Assembly: GCF_001984715.1 (NCBI RefSeq)
Contig: NZ_MSPR01000004.1
Span: forward strand, 1-64,000
Direction: 5' to 3'
From: Streptococcus azizii
Lineage (GTDB): Bacteria > Bacillota > Bacilli > Lactobacillales > Streptococcaceae
DNA: 64,000 bases
The notes below the pieces were generated by a model that did not search any database, was not told the origin of the DNA, and saw nothing but the letters and a program-made list of their open reading frames with translations. A program made the position numbers and the translations under genes. Position 1 is the first letter of the stretch. Each line of letters starts with the position of its first letter. Of this stretch, positions 10,431 to 19,151 are shown in pieces.

Positions 10431-10756
10431 CGAAAAGGAGCAGATGATGGGCTGATTGTTCATCTATCTGTACCATAAAATTGTCGTCTGGTACGTTGGC
10501 GAATCTTGAGGTCCCATTCAGCGAGACGCTTGAGGGCTTGGCAAAGAGCCTGTCTAGTATTTCTGAAAATACTAAAAATCAGTAGTCCAAAGTGGGCTAC
10601 TGATTTTTAAAGAGTAGAAGTAGATTGTCTGGCAAGTAATGCCCGCTTCCTAGACAAGCCGCCTTCTAATTTTCACTGAGATGTCCGTTCTCTAGAGACT
10701 GCTACTGGTGAGTCCAATACTAACCATCGTGAGGAGGGCGGTTCAATCGTTACGTA
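10431..10756. other. Intergenic region with a possible coding remnant
   Basis: No complete gene. On the - strand from about 10565 down to 10445, an open frame reads as an Arg/Lys-rich tail (for example LKRLAEWDLKIRQRT) that ends at a stop but has no start of its own. I do not recognise a family. It could be the 3' remnant of a lost gene or chance. The terminator at 10574-10608 lies in the same gap. Confidence 0.3.
10574..10608. terminator. Bidirectional terminator
   Basis: Perfect 12-bp arms AAAAATCAGTAG / CTACTGATTTTT around an 11-base loop. It lies 144 bases after the kinase stop and can serve either strand. Confidence 0.7.
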
Positions 10757-11833
10757 TCAGTCCGTAGATGTTCCTAAGCTAATTTTTCCATTGATTGTTT
10801 TGATAATGAGCTTGTTGGGGGCATCTGTTGGACGATGAATCAGTTTGGCACCGTCTGTTGTTTCGTCCACTGTAAGGTCTTTATAGCCACTCCCCAATCG
10901 GATTCCCATTTGCTCTAACTGTTCTTTTTGGAATTCTTTCTTTCTCTCTTCTCCATCTGTTTCGGAGTCATTGGAGTAGTTAGGATAGTAAGTATCGCTT
11001 AGCTTTTCCCAGTCATAGGTGGCAGTCGCTTCAAGCTGGGTATCTTTTTTGGATTTATCGGACAGTTCTACATTGATTTCTGAATGGTATAAGTTGGTCG
11101 TCTCTAGGCTCGTGGTTCCGAGAATGCTTGTGTTCAACAAATTCAAGCTACTAGCTTGTTTTATCGTAACATTTTCAAGCGTACTGGTGTGGTAGAATTG
11201 TGATGCAGAAGGGGACTCAATCACCATATTTTTTAGGTGAGAGTTGCGAATGGAGATAGAATTGCTGTTAAGGGCAGTCAATTTTCCGCCTTCCAGCTTG
11301 ACCCTGTCACCATCAATGTAGCCAGACCAGTCGAGGTTTTTGATGTGTACGCTGTTTAAAGATAGCGAATCTCCGTAGTTCCAACCCGATAAGCCAGATA
11401 CATTTTCAAGAACGGTTCCTTTCGGAACGAGGATTGTCAAGGCTTTTAGTTCATGGTTATCCTGCATATTGACTGCCAATTCTTGACCAAGGAACTGCAT
11501 GATTCCTTGCGTATGGAATTTGGGGTCTTTTCCTTTAATGGTCAATGTATGATTGTCTTGTTGAACCACAAGAGAACGGTAGCGGAAGTTATCAAAATTG
11601 GCATAGCGGATATGGAATTTGTCATCAGGTGATTCATCAATCAGCACGGCTCTTGCTTGAGCATCCATTTTGATTTCTCGAATACCTTGATAGGTTTCTT
11701 CTGTTAAATGAGGGGTAGCAATGGTTTTGAGATCTTCAATACCACCCATGAAATAGCCGATGCCGCAGAGAATCAAACCAAAAATTAAGGCGACAAAGCC
11801 TGTCAGTAAGGTAAGGGTAACTTTCTTTTTCAT
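10757..11833 (-). CDS. DUF4097 family membrane-anchored protein
   Basis: A 358-residue protein with a basic start and one N-terminal membrane segment (about residues 5-30), then a long beta-rich region in which short strands repeat (LSLNSVHIKNLDW, SISIRNSHLKNMV), as expected for a beta-helix adhesin-like fold. The C-terminus GSGYKDLTVDETT... is typical of DUF4097. The extracytoplasmic function is unknown. It is the last gene of a PadR-DUF1700-DUF4097 operon and overlaps the gene before it by 4 bases (ATGA). Confidence 0.8.
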   Translation of the reverse strand: MKKKVTLTLLTGFVALIFGLILCGIGYFMGGIEDLKTIATPHLTEETYQGIREIKMDAQARAVLIDESPDDKFHIRYANFDNFRYRSLVVQQDNHTLTIKGKDPKFHTQGIMQFLGQELAVNMQDNHELKALTILVPKGTVLENVSGLSGWNYGDSLSLNSVHIKNLDWSGYIDGDRVKLEGGKLTALNSNSISIRNSHLKNMVIESPSASQFYHTSTLENVTIKQASSLNLLNTSILGTTSLETTNLYHSEINVELSDKSKKDTQLEATATYDWEKLSDTYYPNYSNDSETDGEERKKEFQKEQLEQMGIRLGSGYKDLTVDETTDGAKLIHRPTDAPNKLIIKTINGKISLGTSTD

Positions 11834-12417
11834 GCTGTTTTACCTCGCTTAAGAATCCATTGAAAGAGGGTCTTGACAAAACGGCCAGACCAGTAGGCAA
11901 AGAATCCAGTCACCACATAGAGGATGGCTGCTCCACCAATGAGGCCGATTCCTGTACCAAATCCCATGAGAAAGGCAGGGAGGGATTGACCAATGAGACT
12001 AAAGGCTTCCCAGATAAAATAACCGCCCGTCACGATGAGGCCTAGTCCAAGGACAAAGGCAAGGAGGATAAGCCCTGCCACACCGGAGATGATGAGAAGT
12101 AAGGCCCCGATGAGACACAGTAATAGCGGAACAGCGATAGGGAGAGATAAGAGGGCAAGTCCAGCGAGCCAGATGGTCTTGGTCTGGCTTTTGCGTTCAG
12201 CGGTCATTTCTTCTTCTATGTGGCGGTCAAGGATATTATTGATGATGTCGCTAGCAGCTTCTTTTGGAGAGCCTAGCTCCTCGATTAGCGCAGCTTCTCC
12301 TTCGGGACCAGCATCATCAAAATATTCGTTAAAATAATTGACGGCTGCCTGATACTCTTTGTGAGGCAGCTTTTTCAGATGTTTTTCTAACTGCTCCATA
12401 TATTCAATTCTTGTCAT
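11830..12417 (-). CDS. DUF1700 family membrane protein
   Basis: 195 residues. The N-terminal soluble part (about residues 1-75: YMEQLEKHLKKLP...YFNEYFDDAGPEGE...LGSPKEAA) is the conserved DUF1700 head. Three or four membrane segments rich in Leu, Gly and Ile follow. Members sit between a PadR regulator and a DUF4097 protein and are linked to envelope stress in Firmicutes; the mechanism is unknown. It overlaps the PadR gene by 14 bases. Confidence 0.85.
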   Translation of the reverse strand: MTRIEYMEQLEKHLKKLPHKEYQAAVNYFNEYFDDAGPEGEAALIEELGSPKEAASDIINNILDRHIEEEMTAERKSQTKTIWLAGLALLSLPIAVPLLLCLIGALLLIISGVAGLILLAFVLGLGLIVTGGYFIWEAFSLIGQSLPAFLMGFGTGIGLIGGAAILYVVTGFFAYWSGRFVKTLFQWILKRGKTA

Positions 12418-12730
12418 GACGGATGCTCCCTTCTATGATACCGTTAATCGTCGTTGTGTAGATGTCCCAATCTTCTTTTAATTTGATTAGTTGCTCATGT
12501 CCTAATTGGGTCAAGCCGTAATATTTTCGAGTACGTCCTTGGTATTCTCGAGAATAGGTTGCCAAATAGTCGTTTTGTTCCATTTTCTTTAAAATGGGAT
12601 AAAGGGCAGACTCCTTAATATTGGCAATCAGCTTAATCGTTTGACTAATCTCGTAACCGTAGGAATCAGTAGACTCTAAAATCGCGAGAATGAGAAACTC
12701 CGTCAGTACAGCAGGTACGGGAAAATACAT
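12404..12730 (-). CDS. PadR family transcriptional regulator
   Basis: 108 residues forming a winged-helix domain: LTEFLILAILESTDSYGYEISQTI (recognition region), then SALYPILKKMEQNDYLATY and the wing GRTRKYYGLTQLG. The C-terminal dimer helix is short, as in the PadR-s2 subgroup. Strong ribosome binding site AAAGGAGGG. It probably represses its own operon, since an inverted repeat overlaps the promoter -10 box. The ligand is unknown. Confidence 0.9.
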   Translation of the reverse strand: MYFPVPAVLTEFLILAILESTDSYGYEISQTIKLIANIKESALYPILKKMEQNDYLATYSREYQGRTRKYYGLTQLGHEQLIKLKEDWDIYTTTINGIIEGSIRHDKN

Positions 12731-12753
12731 CTCAGGCCCTCCTTTGCTAAGCG

Positions 12754-12792
12754 CTATACTTTGAATATAGCATGTAATTTAGTATATGTTAA
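12754..12792 (-). promoter_or_regulatory. padR operon promoter and candidate operator
   Basis: On the - strand, -35 TTAACA (12792-12787) and -10 TATATT (12769-12764), spacing 17 bp. The -10 is embedded in the short inverted repeat CTATA-N7-TATAG (12754-12770), an AT-rich palindrome suited to PadR autorepression. Confidence 0.55.
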
Positions 12793-12964
12793 AATTTATT
12801 ATATATTAAATATACACCTATTAGTTGAAAATGTCAATGCTAATCGGTGAATATGTGGACAAATTTAAGAATCTGTATTCACAGTGCAACACTTCATCTC
12901 AGGCTAGTGTTTAAGCTATAGTCATCCTTCGTTTTTTTCAAACTATAGTCAGTATTTCCTCAAA

Positions 12965-13745
12965 AAATGAGAAAGAGGGAGGTTAGTGGTTGTCGGAGTC
13001 ATCTGTCCCAATTCCCTATTTTGCAGTCGCTTTTTCCACGCCCTTTGTATCTTGTGGAATTGAGTTCAGCCTAAAACCTCGGAAAAAAGATAGGCTTTCT
13101 TGTGTTCATCGAACACTGCGGCAGCCTCCTATTTTTCATTCGGTTTTTTGACGGCTTCACATCTTAATTGAACACGCCCTAAACTCTGTGCGAAAAAGAT
13201 AGGCAGCTGTTTCAGCTTTAGCTGATTACAGATGAGAATCCCTTTGGGATAAATACTCCTAGCTTCAAAGGTATGGTATACCTTTGAAGGCGGGAAATAG
13301 GAGTTGCTTTGGTAGCCTATCCGCTACCCTTATGAAATAGGCCGAAAACCTCCACTGGAGCTTTTCGATCGTCAAATTTCCTATTTTCGCTTTGAGTGTT
13401 TCACGTGCTTTGTATCTTATGTAACTGAGTTCGGACTAAAAATGTGAGAAAAAAGATAGCAATAGTCAGGGAAGTGACTATTGCTACCTGAGCCTAAAAA
13501 TTAGATAGCGAGGTTAGTGGTTATCAGACTCACCTACTCCGATTCCCTATTTTTCTTTACATTTTCTTAACGTCCTCACATCTTAATTGAACACGGGCTA
13601 AAAGCTCGGAAAAAAGATAGGCAGCTGTTTCGGCTTTAGCCGATTACAGCTGAGAATCCCTTTAGTGGATAGGCAGCTGTTTCGGCTTTAGTCAATGACA
13701 GCTGTGGCTACCTTTAGGTATAAACTAAACATGACTATACTCTAG
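12965..13745 (-). repeat. Array of modular inverted-repeat units
   Basis: The 12731-14018 gap has no gene. It carries at least four units in head-to-tail order, read on the - strand: a partial one to 13052, then about 13058-13165 (arm type 2), 13167-13420 (arm type 5 with a long mosaic core), 13423-13583 (arm type 4), and a truncated one to 13745. Boundaries are marked by repeats of the AAGATGTGAGG / GAACTCAGTTA type. Cores are exchangeable hairpins: GTGTTC/GAACAC, CAGCTG-type, CTTCAAAGGTA/TACCTTTGAAG, and AGCAATAGTCA/TGACTATTGCT. The last 65 bases (13670-13734) recur at 44973-45031. Confidence 0.75.
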
Positions 13746-13750
13746 CAAAA

Positions 13751-13777
13751 CCGCCAGAAACAGGCTGTTTCTGGCGG
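13751..13777. terminator. Long palindrome, possible terminator
   Basis: CCGCCAGAAACAG / CTGTTTCTGGCGG separated by one base, with four A on its left (a short T run on the - strand). It might end recD2 read-through, but the T run is short and the distance from the recD2 stop is 240 bases. Confidence 0.45.
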
Positions 13778-14018
13778 TCGAAGATGGTGAGATCGAATTT
13801 CAAACTATAGATATATTAGCTTACAGGGGTGTATTGTCCATACCAGTTCAAGCTACCAAGGGCGTATGAAAAGCGAACGAAAAAGAGTATAAGGTAGTAT
13901 TTGATAGATACTTAGTGAACCTTACTCTCTCGTTTTTAGGTTCTAGCTTCTGTGGTCACGTCCTTGTTTCTGGGTGACCAGTTACACCAGTTCACCGATA
14001 GGGAAATAGATGCTATTT

Positions 14019-16406
14019 TCAGCTCAATCCTTGTGGTCTATTCTTGAAAAATAGAAGAATATCTTCTTCTTTGATACCAATCATGGGATCGATCGTTAGG
14101 AGATTCTCTTTAGTGAGAATGTGAATCTCGGTTGTCTGTTCATCTGGATGAGTGTGTGATGTAGTGCCAAGGTCTAGTTCTCGTTCGTTTTCCTTCGTCT
14201 CAAAGCGCTCCTTGAGATAGGTTTTGCGGAGTGTGCCTGCGTTTTTGACGGCATAATCAAAGGCGCTGTAATCTCCCAAGAGAATGAGCTTGCTCTTTGA
14301 ACGGGTGATGGCTGTGTAAATCAGATTTCGCTGGAGCATGCGGTAGCTAGTCCGTGTAATAGGTAGAATCACCACCTGAAACTCACTTCCCTGTGATTTG
14401 TGAATGGACATGGCATAGGCTAGGGTGATTTTATACCATTCGTTGCGAGGGTAGATGACCTCACTGCCGTCAAAGTTAATCGTGAGTTCATCTTGCTTAG
14501 AATCGGTATATTTAGCAGGCAGGAGGTCTGTGATGTAGCCTAAATCTCCGTTAAAGACATTGGCTTCAGTATCATTGACTAAGTGGATGACACGGTCGCC
14601 CTGACGGAAATGAGTCTCATTTTGAAGAAATTCTAATTGCCCTTCCTCAAGCGGATTGAGGAGAGCTTGAGTGGTGATATTAAGCTGGTCAATACCGGCT
14701 TGCCCTCGATACATGGGGGCAAGGATTTGGACTTCTTGAGCTTTAATTCCAGACTGAATGGCGGCACTGACAATGCGATCGACCAGTGCAGGAATCTGTT
14801 CATTTTGGGCTTCAAAATAGGAACGGTCGGCCTTTTTCTCTCGGAAATCATGGGGTAATTGTCCTTGGCGGATATGGTTGGCCAAGGTGACAATCGTTGA
14901 ATCGTCAGACTGGCGAAAAACTTTTTCCAAGCTAATGCTTGGGATAGCAGAGATCTGTAGCAGGTCTGCGAGGACTTGACCGGGGCTGACAGAAGGAAGC
15001 TGATAGGCATCGCCCACGATAAGAACCTGAGTCGTTGATGAAATGTGCTGGAAGAGCTGGTTGGCTAGCCAGGTATCCACCATGGAAAACTCATCGATGA
15101 TGATAAATTCAGCATCTAGATACTCATCGCGATGGCTTTCTTCCGAGCCTTCTGTTAGGCCCAGATGTCGGTGAATAGTGGCGCTCGCAAGCCCCGTCAA
15201 TTCATTCATTCGCCTAGCAGCTCGACCTGTTGGTGCTGCTAGTAAAATGGGACAATCTCCTGTCGCCTTGGTCAGATTGATTCCATGGAGCATCGCATAG
15301 ATTGAAATGATGCCATTGATGACGGTTGTTTTCCCAGTTCCAGGCCCACCTGTTAGGATAAAGAGAGGATTGTTGATGGCTTGGTGAATGGCCTGTTTTT
15401 GAATGATGTCGTATTGGAAGCCAGAGAGTTCTTCAACCTCCTTAATAGCTGCATCAATCTTCTCCGCCGTAAAGGTGTGGGTTTCCTGCTTGTCTAATAA
15501 GCGTTTGATTTGCTGGTGGATTCCGTGTTCTGCAAAAAAGAGGGAATTATCAAAAATTTTGGTATCCACTTGCTGAACCTTCCCCTCTTGGATCAATCCG
15601 GTCAGCTCTTGTGCAACAAGAGCGGGATCAAGTTCAATCTTGCGAGCAGTTTCAAGAACTTCTAAGCTATGCTCTAATAAATTGCGGGCTTCGACATAGG
15701 TGTCGCCTGTCTCCATGGATTGGTGAATCAGACTATAGAGCATGGCCGCTCGGAAACGTTGCGGAGCATCGTTTGCAATTCCTAGGTTCTCGGCTATCTT
15801 ATCAGCAATGGTAAAACCTAGCCCTTGAATATCTTCTACCAGTTGATAAGGGTTTTCTACAATGACATCGAGGGTCTTTTCCTTGTATTTTTCATGAATT
15901 TGAAAGGCGAGTTTATTTGGAATCCCGTATTCAGCCAGTTTTGTCAGAGTGACTTCTGTTCCGTAGTTGAAGCGCAATTTTTCGATAAAAGACTGGCGGT
16001 GTTTAGCGGAGAGTCCCCTAATTTGGGTTAGTTTTTCAGGCTCGGCAAGAATGTGATCAATGGGATTTTCTCCATAGAGTTCAACGATTTTTTCAGCTGT
16101 CTTACGACCGATACCCTTGAATTGATCGCTGGAAAAATACTTTACTAGGCCAGCAGAAGTCGGTTTGCTACGCCCGTAGCGCGTGATTTGCAGCTGTGGA
16201 CCATACTTTGGATGGGTGACCAAGTGGCCATAAAATTGGTAGTCCTCCCCTTCTATCACATCAGCAATGGTTCCAGTTACGATGATTTCATAGTCATCAT
16301 AGTCACTGTCAGTTTCGTCGATTTCAAGTAGCAGAATCTTGTAAAAATTGGACGGATTTTCAAAGATGATCCGATCGATGGTTCCTATAAAATAAACTTC
16401 ACTCAT
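14019..16406 (-). CDS. recD2: ATP-dependent RecD-like DNA helicase RecD2
   Basis: A 795-residue 5'-3' superfamily 1B helicase acting in DNA repair outside RecBCD. The N-terminal OB-like region and helix-hairpin-helix repeats (GIGRKTAEKIVELYG, LGFTIADKIAENLG) come first. Walker A GGPGTGKTTV is near residue 352, Walker B FIIIDEFSMVD near residue 438, and the helicase motif YAMSIHKSQGSEF near residue 676. Length is normal for Firmicute RecD2. Ribosome binding site GGAGC; no operon partner. In several streptococci it lies near lepB and rnhC, as here. Confidence 0.95.
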   Translation of the reverse strand: MSEVYFIGTIDRIIFENPSNFYKILLLEIDETDSDYDDYEIIVTGTIADVIEGEDYQFYGHLVTHPKYGPQLQITRYGRSKPTSAGLVKYFSSDQFKGIGRKTAEKIVELYGENPIDHILAEPEKLTQIRGLSAKHRQSFIEKLRFNYGTEVTLTKLAEYGIPNKLAFQIHEKYKEKTLDVIVENPYQLVEDIQGLGFTIADKIAENLGIANDAPQRFRAAMLYSLIHQSMETGDTYVEARNLLEHSLEVLETARKIELDPALVAQELTGLIQEGKVQQVDTKIFDNSLFFAEHGIHQQIKRLLDKQETHTFTAEKIDAAIKEVEELSGFQYDIIQKQAIHQAINNPLFILTGGPGTGKTTVINGIISIYAMLHGINLTKATGDCPILLAAPTGRAARRMNELTGLASATIHRHLGLTEGSEESHRDEYLDAEFIIIDEFSMVDTWLANQLFQHISSTTQVLIVGDAYQLPSVSPGQVLADLLQISAIPSISLEKVFRQSDDSTIVTLANHIRQGQLPHDFREKKADRSYFEAQNEQIPALVDRIVSAAIQSGIKAQEVQILAPMYRGQAGIDQLNITTQALLNPLEEGQLEFLQNETHFRQGDRVIHLVNDTEANVFNGDLGYITDLLPAKYTDSKQDELTINFDGSEVIYPRNEWYKITLAYAMSIHKSQGSEFQVVILPITRTSYRMLQRNLIYTAITRSKSKLILLGDYSAFDYAVKNAGTLRKTYLKERFETKENERELDLGTTSHTHPDEQTTEIHILTKENLLTIDPMIGIKEEDILLFFKNRPQGLS

Positions 16407-16466
16407 ATCAGCTCCTCATTCTATAAGCACTTGAAACATCACAGGCTAATGGCTCCCCAGTTACAT

Positions 16467-17019
16467 TAAGATGTGAAGCCGTCAAAAAACCGAATGAAAA
16501 ATAGGGAATTGGGACAGGTGACTCCGACAACCACTAACCTCGCTCTTTCGTTTTCAAGCTCGGGTAGCAATAGTCACTCCCCTGACTATTGCTAGATCCC
16601 AAAGGGATTCTCATCTGTAATCAGTTAAAGCCAAAACAGCTGCCTATCTATTTTCCGAGCTTTTAGTCCGTGTTCAATTAGTAAGATACAAAGCCAGTAA
16701 AAAACTCAAAGCGAAAATAGGAAATCTGACGAAGAGTTGTTAGATTCTAGGAAGATTTGTCTTTTTCGCACAGAGTTTAGGGCGAGTTCAGTTAAGATGT
16801 GAAGCCGTCAAAAAACCGAATGAAAAATAGGAGGCTGCCGCAGTGTTCGATGAACACAAGAAAGCCTATCTTTTTTCCGAGGTTTTAGGCTGAACTCAAT
16901 TACATAAGATGTGAGGACGTTAAGAAAATGTAAAGAAAAATAGGGAATCGGAGCAGGTGACTCAGGTCAGCAAGCCGATTCATCTTTTTTCTCACATTTT
17001 TAGTCCGAACTCAGTTACA
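16467..17019 (+). repeat. Four-unit head-to-tail array of modular inverted repeats
   Basis: Units at about 16467-16680 (arm type 2, long core with the AGCAATAGTCA hairpin), 16683-16793 (type 5), 16795-16905 (type 2) and 16907-17019 (type 4). The last three are each 111-113 bp. Outer arms pair within each unit: AAACTC..GCGAAAA with TTTTTCGC..GAGTTT, AAAACC..AAAAATAGG with CTATCTTTTTT..GGTTTT, AAAATGT..AAGAAAAAT with its inverted counterpart. Inner arms pair too: AAATCT/AGATTT, AGGCT/AGCCT, GAATCGG/CCGATTC. The 16407-17083 gap holds no gene. Confidence 0.8.
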
Positions 17020-17068
17020 GTTCACCGAGACTCTTAACAACCTATTCTTTTGATTTTTAAAGAGTATA
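17020..17068 (-). repeat. BOX-like element end
   Basis: CACCGAGACTCTTAACAAC followed by the CTTTTGATTTTTAAAGAGTATA-like terminus, reverse orientation relative to 18956. It directly abuts the modular array. Confidence 0.6.
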
Positions 17069-17083
17069 AGCCTGTGATTTGGT

Positions 17084-17677
17084 TTAGAAGCCTTGAATAC
17101 GATTAAATGGATAGAGACGGGAGATGATTTTTCCCTTGATAGCCGATTTTCTAAAACTTCCGACTCTTCGGCTGTCTAGGGATACCAGTCGGTCATCTCC
17201 TAGAAGATAGTATTGATCCTCAGGGATTTCGATGGTGAAGGTAGGATTTCCTTGTGCATCCAATGTGAAGGCAGCTGCCTCTTGAGCAATGGCTTGAAAG
17301 GCTTGGTTGTAAGAATAGGTAGCTTGGAGTTTGTCTTGAGCAAAGGCTGCCTTGTATTCCTCAAGGTAGTCTTCTTTTACTTCTTGGCCATTGATGTAGA
17401 GCGTATCGTTTTCATAGTGAATCGTGTCACCAGGAAGTCCAATCAAGCGTTTGACAATCTGTTTTTCTTTTCCGTTCTCGTCTGTTTCCGTTGCAACTAC
17501 GATGTCAAACCGGTCGATGCTGCCAATTTTCAACATGACCAGCACATCCTTGTGACGGAGAGTGGGATCCATGGAATGCCCTTCAACGCTGACCAAGTTC
17601 CAGATAAATAATCTGGAGAGGAGAATGACGATGAGAATAAAGGAGAAAAGCCCCCATTCTTTCAAAAATTGTTTCAT
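17084..17677 (-). CDS. lepB: Signal peptidase I
   Basis: Membrane serine/lysine protease that cleaves signal peptides from exported proteins. With the start at 17677 (MKQFLKEWG) the protein has 197 residues: one N-terminal membrane segment (about 9-28), catalytic Ser35 in VEGHSMDPTL, catalytic Lys76 in KQIVKRLIGLPGD, and the C-terminal box DDRLVSLDSRRVG. The upstream in-frame ATG at 17734 lies inside rnhC and lacks a ribosome binding site, while GAGGTG precedes 17677. It follows rnhC by 10 bases, so the two are probably co-transcribed. Confidence 0.95.
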   Translation of the reverse strand: MKQFLKEWGLFSFILIVILLSRLFIWNLVSVEGHSMDPTLRHKDVLVMLKIGSIDRFDIVVATETDENGKEKQIVKRLIGLPGDTIHYENDTLYINGQEVKEDYLEEYKAAFAQDKLQATYSYNQAFQAIAQEAAAFTLDAQGNPTFTIEIPEDQYYLLGDDRLVSLDSRRVGSFRKSAIKGKIISRLYPFNRIQGF

Positions 17678-17687
17678 AAAGAACACC

Positions 17688-18587
17688 TCATTTACGATGT
17701 GATAAAAGTGCCTGTGCCTTTTGGGTATTGGCAAAGTGCAACTTGGCTGTCTTTTCTAGTCCTGCCATACCGTACTGGGCAAGGATGTCACGAGCGACTT
17801 GATCAGACTGTTTCCCAGCACCCGATGGTAGAGAGTGGCCGATTTGTTGGCCTAATTGGCTTAGATTTTCCAAAAACATAGCTCGGGCAATAATGGAGGA
17901 AACGGCAACCGCCAAGTACTTGCCCTCAGCTTTTTCCTCTAAGGTGATAGGATTCGAGAAGCGATTGGTTTCATTTGCTAAATAGCGGTTATAGTTTTTG
18001 CTACTTGTAAAAGCATCGATAACAATCTGTTGGGGGGCGAAACCTTTTTGCAAAAGCAAGAAAATCGCTTGGTTATGCAGAGCTACTTTGATGGATACTG
18101 CGTTATAGCCACGTTCGATGACCTCGTTATATTTTTGTGGGGCGAGTAGCAGCGCCTGATGTGGGATTTTTTCCTTTAGCAGGGGGGCTATGTGACAGAT
18201 TTTTTGATCGGTCAACCGTTTGGAATCCTCAACACCCAGTGATGTGAGAAAGGCGTGGTCATCTGGAGTGACAAAGCTAGCCACGACAGCAAGCCCACCA
18301 AAATAGGAACCATTTCCGACCTCGTCTGTTCCAATCATAGGGACTTGCTGAGTTAGGCTTGGTTGTGCCTTTCTATTTTCTGATGGGGTTCCCCATTCTT
18401 GAGCATATTGCTGTGCATCTTTCCCTTGAAATAGGAGTTTTCCTGACTGATAGAGGGTGATACTCACATTGTCTATCTTGAAAAAGGCTTCTACATGGGG
18501 ATTGTTATTGGGCAGTTGGTAAGCAAGATACTGTGCTTTTATCTGCTCCTTTTGTTTGTTATCTATAGTGATTACAAAGTTATTCAT
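17688..18587 (-). CDS. rnhC: Ribonuclease HIII
   Basis: Cleaves RNA in RNA-DNA hybrids. The 299-residue form from ATG 18587 (MNNFVITI) has the N-terminal TBP-like substrate-binding domain (about 1-85) and the RNase H2-type catalytic domain starting [14 protein letters not shown], with further acidic sites at VEDSKRL and VIDAFTSS. The upstream ATG at 18605 would lie inside the -10 box. The stretch AGGAAG between -10 and ATG is only 6 bases, so the mRNA is predicted to be leaderless. In many streptococci zapA/cvpA genes follow rnhC divergently; here that space holds only repeats. Confidence 0.93.
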   Translation of the reverse strand: MNNFVITIDNKQKEQIKAQYLAYQLPNNNPHVEAFFKIDNVSITLYQSGKLLFQGKDAQQYAQEWGTPSENRKAQPSLTQQVPMIGTDEVGNGSYFGGLAVVASFVTPDDHAFLTSLGVEDSKRLTDQKICHIAPLLKEKIPHQALLLAPQKYNEVIERGYNAVSIKVALHNQAIFLLLQKGFAPQQIVIDAFTSSKNYNRYLANETNRFSNPITLEEKAEGKYLAVAVSSIIARAMFLENLSQLGQQIGHSLPSGAGKQSDQVARDILAQYGMAGLEKTAKLHFANTQKAQALLSHRK

Positions 18588-18593
18588 CTTCCT

Positions 18594-18599
18594 ATTATA
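18594..18599 (-). promoter_or_regulatory. rnhC -10 box
   Basis: TATAAT on the - strand ends 6 bases before the rnhC ATG (18587), so the predicted transcription start falls on or next to the ATG. The -35 is weak. Confidence 0.5.
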
Positions 18600-18735
18600 C
18601 CACAAAGGAGATAAAGTGTGGAAGCAAGAGATTGGTCGAGATAGCAGCCTGCTCTACTCTTAGGAAGCTAACATCGGACATTACCCATTTGCCAGCTGTA
18701 AAGTATAGGTAGTGTTTTACAACCTGTGTACTAAG

Positions 18736-18880
18736 AAGATACGAGGGCGTTGAGAAAGCGACTGAAGAGGCTGAAAAAACAAACATCCTGAAGAGTATCA
18801 GGATGTTTGAGGAGATTTATGAAAAAGAAAAGTTTTTTAGGATGATTCAAGTATACTTCTAAAACCTTAATCTTGTCTTA
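18736..18880 (+). repeat. 145-bp direct repeat, copy 1
   Basis: Almost identical to 19152-19296. Its left end AAGATACGAGGGCGT...AAGCGACTGAA is that of the modular inverted-repeat family, but the rest differs. It contains a hairpin CATCCTG/CAGGATG and, just after it, a 19-codon reading frame (18803-18862). Confidence 0.8.
18803..18862 (+). CDS. Candidate micro-ORF inside the 145-bp repeat (copy 1)
   Basis: Reads MFEEIYEKEKFFRMIQVYF. The second copy differs only by Ile to Val and Phe to Leu, both conservative. No clear ribosome binding site precedes this ATG because it lies in the hairpin. An alternative frame with GAGGAG before ATG gives only MKKKSFLG. Translation is unproven. Confidence 0.2.
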   Translation: MFEEIYEKEKFFRMIQVYF

Positions 18881-18889
18881 AATAGCAGT

Positions 18890-18920
18890 TGCGGGTCTGC
18901 AAAAACCTTTTCGGACCCGC
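18890..18920. repeat. Stem-loop GCGGGTC / GACCCGC
   Basis: Seven-base arms around a 17-base loop, followed by no T run. It lies between the 145-bp repeat and the BOX-like element. Confidence 0.4.
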
Positions 18921-18955
18921 TCAAGATTCCCTTTGCCATACTTTACGATGGAACT

Positions 18956-19112
18956 TATACTCTTTAAAAATCAAAAGGATACGTCGTCACCTTGTCTCGG
19001 TGAGTGAAAAGCTCCAGTGGAGGTTTTCAGCCTGTTCCCTTAAAACAAGATGGAACAGAGTTCTACCTTCGCCTTCGTTTCCTAGTCTGCTTTTGATTTT
19101 TATTGAGTATTA
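18956..19112 (+). repeat. Complete BOX-like element
   Basis: Left end TATACTCTTTAAAAATCAAAAG and right end the inverse form CTTTTGATTTTTATTGAGTA, so it has inverted termini of about 22 bases and a total of 157 bp. The interior contains the GCTCCAGTGGAGG hairpin shared with other repeats. It resembles pneumococcal BOX ends (family knowledge), but it is not the same sequence. It sits between the two copies of the 145-bp repeat. Confidence 0.7.
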
Positions 19113-19151
19113 CTTCTGTAAGTCCAAGTAAGATGTGAGGACCTTAAAAAT

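Noticed and set aside
10445..10565. Minus-strand reading frame ending LKRLAEWDLKIRQRT...
   Set aside because: It has no start, no recognised family, and overlaps a terminator; kept only as a possible remnant.
16467..17019. CRISPR array
   Set aside because: The repeats are long (about 110 bp), folded and not separated by uniform unique spacers; no cas genes are present.
18803..18862. Micro-ORF as a proven secreted peptide or pheromone
   Set aside because: No signal peptide and no adjacent regulator or exporter; only conservation between two copies supports it, so it is a low-confidence feature.
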